Assembly: GCF_014857905.1 (NCBI RefSeq)
Contig: NZ_JACYXE010000005.1
Coordinates: forward strand, 62,001 to 126,000
Direction of reading: 5' to 3'
DNA length: 64,000 nt
DNA from: Agilicoccus flavus
GTDB lineage: Bacteria; Actinomycetota; Actinomycetes; Actinomycetales; Dermatophilaceae
Part shown: positions 57,879 through 64,000 of the stretch, piece by piece
How positions within the stretch are numbered: the stretch's first letter is position 1
Layout of the letters: the number at the start of each line of letters is the position of its first letter
Notes under the pieces: model-generated
The model's input: the letters and a program-made list of their open reading frames with translations, nothing else
What the model was told of the DNA's origin: nothing
The model's database searches: none
Program-made: the position numbers and the translations under genes

Positions 57879-59480
57879 ATGAGCACCGACGAACCCGGCA
57901 CCGGCGACGCGCCCGCGGCGGAGGAACCGCAGGCGGCGCCCGAGAGCCAGAGCGACCAGGAGAAGGCCGCCGCGACCGAGACCGGCGCCGACCACCGGGC
58001 CTCCCCCGCCCGGGAGGGCGACACCGGCACCGACGCGGGCGAGAGCGGCGAGCTCGCCCAGGTCGGCGTCGTCGGCATGGCCGTCATGGGCAGCAGCCTC
58101 GCGCGCAACATCGCCCGCCACGGCTACCGCGTGGCCCTGTTCAACCGGACGCACGCGCGCACCGAGAAGGTCGTCGCCGACCACGGCGGCGAGGGCAGCT
58201 TCGTGCCCGCCGAGAACCTCGAGGACTTCGTCGCCTCCCTCGAGCGGCCGCGCCGGATCATCATCATGGTCCAGGCCGGCAAGGGCACCGACGCGACGAT
58301 CGAGGCCCTCGTCCCCCTCCTGCAGGAGGGCGACATCGTCGTCGACGGCGGCAACGCCTTCTACGAGGACACGCGCCGCCGGGAGCGGGAGCTGCGCGAG
58401 CACGGCCTGCACTTCGTCGGGGCCGGCATCTCCGGCGGCGAGGTCGGCGCGCTCGAGGGGCCGTCGATCATGCCGGGCGGCTCGACGGAGTCGTACGAGG
58501 CGCTCGGCCCGATCCTCGAGGACATCTCGGCGCACGTCGGCGACGAGCCGTGCTGCGCCTACATCGGCACCGACGGCGCCGGGCACTTCGTCAAGATGGT
58601 GCACAACGGCATCGAGTACGCCGACATGCAGTTCATCGGCGAGGCGTACGAGCTGCTCAAGGCCGCCGGTCTGAGCACCGACGAGATGGCCGACGTCTTC
58701 GAGACGTGGAACACCGGCGACCTCGACTCCTACCTCATCGAGATCACCGCGCAGGTGCTGCGGCAGCGGGACGCGAGGACGGGCGAGCCGCTCGTCGACG
58801 TCATCGTCGACGCCGCCGGCATGAAGGGCACCGGTACGTGGACCGTGCAGAGCGCCCTGTCGCTCGGGGTGAGCGTCAACGCGATCGGCGAGGCCGTGTT
58901 CGCGCGCGCCGCGTCCTCCGACGCGCAACTGCGCACGGCCGCCCAGGGCGCGCTGTCGGGGCCGGACCGCTCGCTGCCCGACCTCGGCGACGGACGCGAC
59001 CAACTCGTCGACGACATCCGGCGGGCCCTGTGGAGCAGCAAGGTCGTCGCCTACGCCCAGGGGCTCGACCTCATCCGCTCCGCGGCGCAGGAGTACGGCT
59101 GGGACATCGACATCGCGCAGGTCGCGAAGATCTGGCGCGACGGCTGCATCATCCGGGCCAAGCTCCTCGAACGGATCCGCGGCGAGTACGCCGCGAACGA
59201 CCTGACGACGCTGCTCGAGGCCCCGAGCGTCAAGGCCGAGCTGGCCGACAGCCAGGACGCGTGGCGCCGGGTCGTCGCGCAGGCCGTCACGGCCGGCGTC
59301 CCGATCCCCGGTTTCTCGGGGGCCCTGGCCTACTACGACGCGATCCGCGCGCCGCGCGTCAACGCGGCGCTCACCCAGGGGTTGCGCGACTACTTCGGCG
59401 CGCACACCTACCGCCGCGTCGACGCCGACGGCTCGTTCCACACGCTGTGGTCGGGCGACCGGTCGGAGGTGTCGGTCTGA
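57879..59480 (+). CDS. gnd: 6-phosphogluconate dehydrogenase, decarboxylating
   Basis: Gnd oxidises 6-phosphogluconate to ribulose 5-phosphate and CO2 with NADP. The 533-residue protein has an unusual ~60-residue acidic, Ala/Glu-rich N-terminal extension before the Rossmann motif VGVVGMAVMGSSLARNIARH at about 62-81. FVGAGISGGEVGALEGPSIM near 180, FVKMVHNGIEYADMQFIGEA with catalytic Lys/His/Asn near 237, and NDLTTLLEAPSVKAEL near 445 are typical of the full-length enzyme. It is translationally linked to larE and larB, which is unexpected for an ordinary pentose-phosphate gene and suggests a shared pathway with the LarA homologue. Confidence 0.94.
   Translation: MSTDEPGTGDAPAAEEPQAAPESQSDQEKAAATETGADHRASPAREGDTGTDAGESGELAQVGVVGMAVMGSSLARNIARHGYRVALFNRTHARTEKVVADHGGEGSFVPAENLEDFVASLERPRRIIIMVQAGKGTDATIEALVPLLQEGDIVVDGGNAFYEDTRRRERELREHGLHFVGAGISGGEVGALEGPSIMPGGSTESYEALGPILEDISAHVGDEPCCAYIGTDGAGHFVKMVHNGIEYADMQFIGEAYELLKAAGLSTDEMADVFETWNTGDLDSYLIEITAQVLRQRDARTGEPLVDVIVDAAGMKGTGTWTVQSALSLGVSVNAIGEAVFARAASSDAQLRTAAQGALSGPDRSLPDLGDGRDQLVDDIRRALWSSKVVAYAQGLDLIRSAAQEYGWDIDIAQVAKIWRDGCIIRAKLLERIRGEYAANDLTTLLEAPSVKAELADSQDAWRRVVAQAVTAGVPIPGFSGALAYYDAIRAPRVNAALTQGLRDYFGAHTYRRVDADGSFHTLWSGDRSEVSV
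59465..59479 (+). promoter_or_regulatory. Shine-Dalgarno deciding a CTG start for larE
   Basis: GGAGG at 59465-59469, 7 nt spacer, then CTG at 59477 overlapping the gnd stop TGA. No ATG, GTG or TTG lies near in the larE frame; the nearest alternative is GTG at 59447. Confidence 0.6.
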
Positions 59481-60301
59481 GCGCCCTCCTGGACCGGGTC
59501 GCCGCCCACCTGCGCGGCGCGGGCCGGCTCGGCGTCGCCTACTCCGGCGGCGTCGACTCGGCCACGCTGCTCGCCGTCGCCGTCCGCACGCTCGGGGCCG
59601 ACCGGGTCGTCGCGCTGCTCGGGGTCTCGCCGAGCCTGCCGGCGCACGAACGGGCCGCCGCCCACGAGGTCGCCGCCGACCTCGGGGCGACGGTCGTCGA
59701 GGTGAGCACGCACGAGGGCGACAACCCCGCCTACGTCGCGAACGGCCCCGACCGCTGCTTCCACTGCAAGGACGAGCTGTTCACCGTCATCTCCCGCGAG
59801 GTCGTGGCCACCCACCGGCTCGACGCCGTGGCCTACGGCGAGAACGCCGACGACGCGCTCCGGCCCGATCGGCCGGGGGCCCAGGCCGCGACCGACCACC
59901 GCGTGCTGCGCCCCCTCGCCGACGCCGGCCTGAGCAAGGTCGACGTGCGGGCGCTCGCCCGCGAGCTGGGGTTGGGCGTCGCCGACAAGCCCGCGGCGCC
60001 GTGCCTCGCCTCCCGGATCCCGCACGGCGAGCCGGTGACGCCGGCCAAGCTCGCCCAGGTCGAGGCGGCCGAGGGCGTGCTGCGGGCGTGCGGGTTCACC
60101 GACGGGCGGGTCCGCCACCACGGCGACGTCGCCCGCCTCGAGCTGCCGGCCGCCGAGCTCGCCCGCGCCGCCGAGCCGGACGTCGCGGCGCGGCTCGTCG
60201 CCGGCGTGCGCGCGGCCGGGTTCCGGTTCGTCGCGCTCGATCTCGCCGGCATCCAGTCCGGCGCCTTCACCCTCCCCCTCGTCGACGTGACGCATGGGTG
60301 A
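59477..60301 (+). CDS. larE: ATP-dependent sacrificial sulfur transferase LarE
   Basis: LarE activates the pyridinium biscarboxylic acid mononucleotide with ATP and donates sulfur from its own cysteine (or an Fe-S cluster) to build the nickel-pincer cofactor of LarA. The ~274-residue protein has the PP-loop LGVAYSGGVDSATLL near 18-32, DRCFHCKDELF near 92-102, AVAYGENADD near 116 and PCLASRIPHGEPVTPAKL near 174-191. The last motif holds the sulfur-donating Cys. The likely start is a CTG (a GTG at 59447 is the alternative). It is coupled to gnd upstream and overlaps larB by 8 nt. Identity is strong; the link to the LarA homologue at 50 kb is inferred. Confidence 0.92.
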   Translation: MSALLDRVAAHLRGAGRLGVAYSGGVDSATLLAVAVRTLGADRVVALLGVSPSLPAHERAAAHEVAADLGATVVEVSTHEGDNPAYVANGPDRCFHCKDELFTVISREVVATHRLDAVAYGENADDALRPDRPGAQAATDHRVLRPLADAGLSKVDVRALARELGLGVADKPAAPCLASRIPHGEPVTPAKLAQVEAAEGVLRACGFTDGRVRHHGDVARLELPAAELARAAEPDVAARLVAGVRAAGFRFVALDLAGIQSGAFTLPLVDVTHG

Positions 60302-60977
60302 GGCGGCTCCCGGCGACCCGTCGCCCGGGATGCCGCCCGAGTTCGAGCTCGACGTCGACCGGTACGACCGGCGCGGCTACGCCGAGGCCGTCTACTGCGC
60401 GGGCAAGACGCCGGAGCAGGTGGGGGCCATCGCCGGGGCCGTGCGCGACGCCCCGGGAGCCACGCTGTTCACCCGCGCCGACCCGGAGCACGCGCGAGCC
60501 GTGCGGGCCGCCCTGCCGGGCGTCTTCGAGGACCCCGCCGCGCGCCTGCTCGCCTGGCCGCCGCAGCCCCCGGAGCCGACGGGCGGGCTCGTCGTCGTCG
60601 CGTGCGCCGGCACCTCCGACCTGCCGGTCGCGCGCGAGGCGTTCCACACCGTGCGCTACCTCGGGCGGCGGGCCGAGCTCGTCGCCGACGTCGGGGTCGC
60701 GGGCCTGTCCCGCATCCTCGACCGCGTCGCGGAGCTGCGACGCGCGCGGGCGATCGTCGTCGTCGCGGGCATGGACGGCGCGCTGCCGGGCGTCGTCGCC
60801 GGACTCGTCTCGGCGCCGGTCGTCGCGGTGCCGACGTCGGTCGGGTACGGCGCCGCGTTCGCCGGTCTCGCTCCCCTCCTGACGATGCTCAACGCGTGCG
60901 CCCCCGGCGTCGGCGTCGTCAACATCGACAACGGATACGGCGGCGGGCACCTCGCGGCGCAGATCGCCGCGCCCTGA
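60294..60977 (+). CDS. larB: nickel pincer cofactor biosynthesis protein LarB
   Basis: LarB carboxylates nicotinic acid adenine dinucleotide, the first step to the NPN cofactor, and is related to PurE. The 227-residue protein has EAVYCAGKTPEQVGAIAGAV near 36-55, VVVACAGTSDLPVAREAFHT near 103-122, DVGVAGLSRILDRV near 136, VAGMDGALPGVVAGL near 163 and VAVPTSVGYGAAFAGL near 181. VGVVNIDNGYGGGHLA follows near 208. These match LarB closely. LarC, the nickel insertase that completes the set, is not in the window. It overlaps larE by 8 nt, giving gnd-larE-larB. Confidence 0.93.
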   Translation: MGEAAPGDPSPGMPPEFELDVDRYDRRGYAEAVYCAGKTPEQVGAIAGAVRDAPGATLFTRADPEHARAVRAALPGVFEDPAARLLAWPPQPPEPTGGLVVVACAGTSDLPVAREAFHTVRYLGRRAELVADVGVAGLSRILDRVAELRRARAIVVVAGMDGALPGVVAGLVSAPVVAVPTSVGYGAAFAGLAPLLTMLNACAPGVGVVNIDNGYGGGHLAAQIAAP

Positions 60978-61009
60978 GCCGGTCGCCCTGCCCTCGCCGG
61001 TGAGGTCGA

Positions 61010-61684
61010 TCAGGCGGCCCCGGTCGGCGCGCCCGTCGGCACGAATCGCGTCGTCAGGGCTCGGGACCGGCCGGCGCGCAGGAGCCAGACCGAGGGGCCG
61101 ACGATGCCGCTCGCGAGCACGAGCAGGCCGACCTGCAGGGCCCACTCGGGAACGAACGCCCGCGAGGCGACGAGTGCTCCGCCGACCGCGTACGCGACGA
61201 GCGACCAACGCGGCACGGACCGTTCGGCGGCCATGGTCGCCGCGAAGGCGATCGTCGCGACGAGGAAGACGACAGAGGTGGCGATGAGCGCGATCCCGAG
61301 AGACCCCGACCGCAGCACTCCGATCTCGGCCACGGTGCGCCCCCCGAAGACGAGGTTGATGACGAACTCGACGCCCACGAGGAGTCCCAGGGCGGTGACG
61401 TTCGCGGCGTACGCGGCCACGCCCCAGCCCCCGGACCGATGGCCGGCCCGCAGGAAGAGACCGGTGACGAAGAGCAGGGCGAGGACTTCCGCCAACGGGG
61501 CGACGAGCTGGGTGGCGGGCACGAGCGGCAGGATTCCCGCGCGCTTGACGGTGTTGACGACGAGCACCGCCGCCGCGGCGAGCCCCGACAAGCGGGCCAG
61601 GGTGATGAGCGCGGGAGGAACGGCGGGTGTCGAGGGGACGACGCGAGGTGGCGGCGACACGTGGGTCGAGGGTGCGGTGAACAT
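61010..61684 (-). CDS. multi-span membrane protein
   Basis: A 224-residue integral membrane protein with about six hydrophobic spans (for example LIATSVVFLVATIAFAATMA and LQVGLLVLASGIVGPSVWLL). I do not recognise its family. It starts MFTAPSTHVSPPPRVVPSTP. It is divergent from a TetR regulator, and the shared region has a palindrome over its promoter, so it is probably repressed by that regulator. Such pairs often respond to membrane-active compounds. Confidence 0.75.
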   Translation of the reverse strand: MFTAPSTHVSPPPRVVPSTPAVPPALITLARLSGLAAAAVLVVNTVKRAGILPLVPATQLVAPLAEVLALLFVTGLFLRAGHRSGGWGVAAYAANVTALGLLVGVEFVINLVFGGRTVAEIGVLRSGSLGIALIATSVVFLVATIAFAATMAAERSVPRWSLVAYAVGGALVASRAFVPEWALQVGLLVLASGIVGPSVWLLRAGRSRALTTRFVPTGAPTGAA

Positions 61685-61699
61685 GCTGGCCTTCAAGAG

Positions 61700-61725
61700 A
61701 TAACGTTTGGTATAACCGACGTTAT
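61700..61725. promoter_or_regulatory. TetR-type operator palindrome
   Basis: ATAACGT (61700-61706) and ACGTTAT (61719-61725) form an inverted repeat with 12 bp between, in an unusually A/T-rich patch. It lies 16 bp upstream of the membrane protein start and overlaps its likely -10. Confidence 0.65.
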
Positions 61726-61814
61726 GAGTTGACCATGGCGCGATGCGGCCGCGCAAGAGGTTGCGGGGGCGTCGATAGGCTGAGCGAAGAGGAACTGACG
61801 CAGGCGGAGGGCAG

Positions 61815-62381
61815 GTGGCCGGGATGACGAGTGATGTCGCAGCGCCGACGATCCGGGAGCAGCTCATCGAGGGCGGGCTCGGTCACGTCCGCCGCGAGGG
61901 TGTCGGTGATCTCACGGTGCGCACCCTGGCCAAGGTGTCCGGCCGCTCGACGATGTGCGTCTACACGAAGTTCGGCGCCCGCTCGGCCCTCGTCACTGCG
62001 ATCTACGAGGCCGGAGGGAGTGAGTTGCTCGCCGCGCTGGATCGCTCCTCGCCGTCAGCCCTGCTCACGTCTTTGCGGCACTTCGCTCGGGACGAACACG
62101 GCCTCTGGGACCTACTGCTCGGCACGCCACCGGCGATCTCAGGCGTGGAGAAGCAGGCCCAGGTGGCGCTGCTGGCGGCGCTCGTCGACGCGCACGCGGA
62201 GGCGGCCCGTCGGGAGGCCGGAGCGGATGCCGACGTCGCCACGGAGGTGGACGCGACAACCGCCGCCCGCCTCCGTCTCGAGGTGGCCACCGCGCTGGGG
62301 CTCGTCGCCGTCGGCCTCGTCGACGACGACGACGCCTGGGCGGCGCTGCTCGCCCGCACCCCAGCCACGTCCTCGGGGTGA
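61815..62381 (+). CDS. TetR-family transcriptional regulator
   Basis: A 188-residue TetR-type regulator. The N-terminal helix-turn-helix is IREQLIEGGLGHVRREGVGD, then LTVRTLAKVSGRSTMCVYTK at about 36-55 and FGARSALVTAIYEAGGSELL. The C-terminal ligand-binding domain is generic. The start is a GTG at 61815 or an ATG three codons later; AGGTGG supports the latter and GGAGG the former. It is divergent from the membrane protein gene. Confidence 0.85.
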   Translation: MAGMTSDVAAPTIREQLIEGGLGHVRREGVGDLTVRTLAKVSGRSTMCVYTKFGARSALVTAIYEAGGSELLAALDRSSPSALLTSLRHFARDEHGLWDLLLGTPPAISGVEKQAQVALLAALVDAHAEAARREAGADADVATEVDATTAARLRLEVATALGLVAVGLVDDDDAWAALLARTPATSSG

Positions 62382-62424
62382 TCGGCCGCGCCGACGAGCT
62401 GCCGGACATCGGGATCGCCGCCCC

Positions 62425-62934
62425 TCAGGTCGACCGATCCGGCGGCGGCGCGTACCGGCGGATCGTGAGGTCGACGCACCACAGGGCCGTGATCACGAGG
62501 AACGCGCCGAGCGCGATCCACGACTCCGCCCCCATCGCCGGCGGGGTCCGCCGGTTGGCCGCGACCATCGCCACCTCCATGACGGTGAGGAACGCGCCGG
62601 TCATTGCGGCGAACAGGAGCATGTCGTCGAGGAAGCGCCGCCGGAACGCGGCGCGCCGCTGCGGGGCGAGCCAGTAGTCCTTGTGCGGGACGTTGACGAA
62701 CGTCCCCGACCCGGCCGTGCACACCCACCCCAGCGCCGGCAGCCCGAGCAGGATCAGCGCGCCGACGGCGAGGGTCGTCGCCACGTAGACCCCCCGGGAC
62801 GTCGACCCGTCGCCGGCGCCGGCCGCGTCGAAGTGCGAGACGACCTGCTCGGGGAGCTGCCCGAGCGACCAGAGCGCGACCCCGACGTAGGCCACGACGA
62901 CCAGCGCGTACAGCGCGACGACCCACCTGCGCAC
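62425..62934 (-). CDS. DUF1648-domain membrane protein
   Basis: A 169-residue protein with four membrane spans. The N-terminal part, with QLPEQVVSHFDAAGAGDGST near 26-45, is the DUF1648 motif found in SdpI-like immunity and signalling proteins, though the SdpI domain itself is absent. The GTG start has GGAGGTGGAGG closely upstream. Function unknown. Confidence 0.75.
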   Translation of the reverse strand: MRRWVVALYALVVVAYVGVALWSLGQLPEQVVSHFDAAGAGDGSTSRGVYVATTLAVGALILLGLPALGWVCTAGSGTFVNVPHKDYWLAPQRRAAFRRRFLDDMLLFAAMTGAFLTVMEVAMVAANRRTPPAMGAESWIALGAFLVITALWCVDLTIRRYAPPPDRST

Positions 62935-63110
62935 CCTCCACCTCCTCCCCGCTCGGCATCCTTAGACCAGGCTAGGAGACGGCGGAACGATCCGTCGGCT
63001 CACCCGGCGTCGATCGACGGCCCGGTTCCGCACCCTTGTGGGCGAGCGGGGGTCCGAGCGCGGCACCGAGCACAGGTCTGCCGTCGACGGTCCGCGGACG
63101 ACGGACCGCC

Positions 63111-63989
63111 TCAGGCCGTCCCGAGCCGCCGGGCCCGGACCGCCTCCGCCGGCGAGCCGGGGGTGGGCGCCCACCGGTTGATCCCGGCCTGCTGCGCCAG
63201 GCTCCACGCGTTCGTCGCGACCCAGTAGACGAGGATGCCGGCGGGCACCGCGCCGGCCCCGACGACGATGCCGAGCGCCGAGACCGCCGGGAGCATCCGC
63301 TGCACTGCGGCCATGCTCTCGGGAGCGTCCGCGAGGTTCAGGCCGGGCAGGACGAAGAACCGCTGCGTGACGTAGGTGAGGGCGGCCGCGGCGACGACGA
63401 GCGCCGCCATGGCCGCCAGCGTGCCCGGGCGGCCACCCGCGAGGGCCGCGGTCACGGTGTCGCCCAACGAGACTCCCCCGAGCCGGGCCGCGTCGGCCAG
63501 GCGGACCAGATCGGGTGTCATCGCGCCGACGCTCTCGTGGTGCGACACGGCGAGCAGGACGCGGTAGAGGGCGAACATCACCGGGATCTGGAGCAGCAGC
63601 GGCAGGCACCCGAGGCCGCCGGCGCCGTGCTCGCGGCGGACGGCGAGCATCTCCGCCCGGTAGGCGCGCATCGAGTCGACGTCGGTGCGGCCGCGGTACC
63701 GCTGCGCCAGGGCGGACAGGTGGGGTCGGGCGCGGGCCAGGGCCCGACCGGACCGGATCTGGTGGACGACGAGCGGGAGGGTCACCGCCCGGACGACGGC
63801 GACGAGGACGACGACGGCCGCGACCCACGCGAGGCCCGAGCCGGGCGCGAGGCCGAGCGAGGTGAGGGCCGTGTGGGCGGCGGCGAGGACGGACGAGACG
63901 GCGGACTCGAAGGGCGCGAGCACGGCCGTGAACGGGGTGAACGGGGCGGCAGACAGGGACACGAGGGACTCCGGACGAACGAGCGGCAC
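63111..63989 (-). CDS. YidC/Oxa1-family membrane insertase
   Basis: A 292-residue YidC/Oxa1-type protein that helps insert proteins into the cytoplasmic membrane. It has the conserved hydrophilic-groove Arg in LVVHQIRSGRALARARPHLS near 73-92, CLPLLLQIPVMFALYRVLLA near 128-147, and a final span AGILVYWVATNAWSLAQQAG near 248-267. The GTG at 63989 is 11 bp from the window end, so a longer N-terminus cannot be excluded. It is not next to rnpA/rpmH genes here, suggesting a second, accessory copy. Confidence 0.88.
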   Translation of the reverse strand: MPLVRPESLVSLSAAPFTPFTAVLAPFESAVSSVLAAAHTALTSLGLAPGSGLAWVAAVVVLVAVVRAVTLPLVVHQIRSGRALARARPHLSALAQRYRGRTDVDSMRAYRAEMLAVRREHGAGGLGCLPLLLQIPVMFALYRVLLAVSHHESVGAMTPDLVRLADAARLGGVSLGDTVTAALAGGRPGTLAAMAALVVAAAALTYVTQRFFVLPGLNLADAPESMAAVQRMLPAVSALGIVVGAGAVPAGILVYWVATNAWSLAQQAGINRWAPTPGSPAEAVRARRLGTA

Positions 63990-64000
63990 CGCGCCCGGCC

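Overview
The window is very GC-rich (mostly G or C at third codon positions), densely coded DNA from an actinobacterium, most likely a member of the Micrococcales. Pointers are the class I lysyl-tRNA synthetase, the fba-DUF3151-purA neighbourhood, a HelD/HelR-type RNA polymerase recycling ATPase, a large-subunit catalase, many ATGA/GTGA stop-start overlaps, and many apparently leaderless promoters (TANNNT, then 7 nt, then ATG/GTG). No tRNA, rRNA, IS element, CRISPR array or prophage was recognised.

Layout. 1-9.5 kb: 3' part of selO, helR, a frameshifted polysaccharide deacetylase, purA-lysS, a lipoprotein. 9-24.5 kb: fba-DUF3151, a GH32 fructosidase, trmH-like methyltransferase, dedA, pyrE, a TspO-like membrane protein, oxidoreductases, an amidase, xthA-SDR, an MtaD-like amidohydrolase, then 1.2 kb of non-coding repeats and palindromes and a GNAT-cupin fusion. 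24.5-28.5 kb: a five-copy 91-bp repeat array, then a TPP riboswitch and thiM-thiE-thiD-tenA. 28.5-34 kb: secreted proteins, clpB, a small membrane protein with a heptapeptide-repeat tail. 34-43.6 kb: uxaC-uxuB-gntK on the minus strand and a four-gene isomerase/dehydrogenase operon on the plus strand. 43.6-50 kb: MerR/DUF4188 pair, gdhA, an S4 protein, katE, a TipA-like regulator. 50-61 kb: LarA homologue, LacI regulator, glucuronide transporter, beta-glucuronidase, a decayed AAA-ATPase/DUF4276 module, then gnd-larE-larB. 61-64 kb: TetR/membrane protein pair, a DUF1648 protein and a YidC-type insertase.

The most interesting reading is metabolic. Glucuronide uptake (GPH transporter), beta-glucuronidase, UxaC and UxuB would take glucuronides to D-mannonate. 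The expected mannonate dehydratase and KDG kinase are absent from the window. Instead there is a gluconokinase fused into the uxaC-uxuB operon by 4-nt overlaps, a LarA-superfamily (nickel-pincer) hydroxyacid epimerase, 6-phosphogluconate dehydrogenase, and two nickel-pincer cofactor genes, larE and larB, in one operon with gnd. D-mannonate and D-gluconate are C2 epimers, so the set makes a coherent route: glucuronide > glucuronate > fructuronate > mannonate > (LarA homologue) > gluconate > 6-phosphogluconate > pentose phosphate pathway. An unusual direct-repeat motif, GGCAAC-N4-GGCAAC, lies just upstream of five of these transcription units (uxaC operon, isomerase/dehydrogenase operon, larA homologue, transporter, glucuronidase) and predicts that they form one regulon.

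Other notable material: two 104-bp palindromic elements of identical geometry 30 kb apart, a 118-bp element with long inverted arms, 53-bp repeats of which one copy sits in frame inside a protein, and three apparently frame-broken genes (deacetylase, lipoprotein, ATPase).
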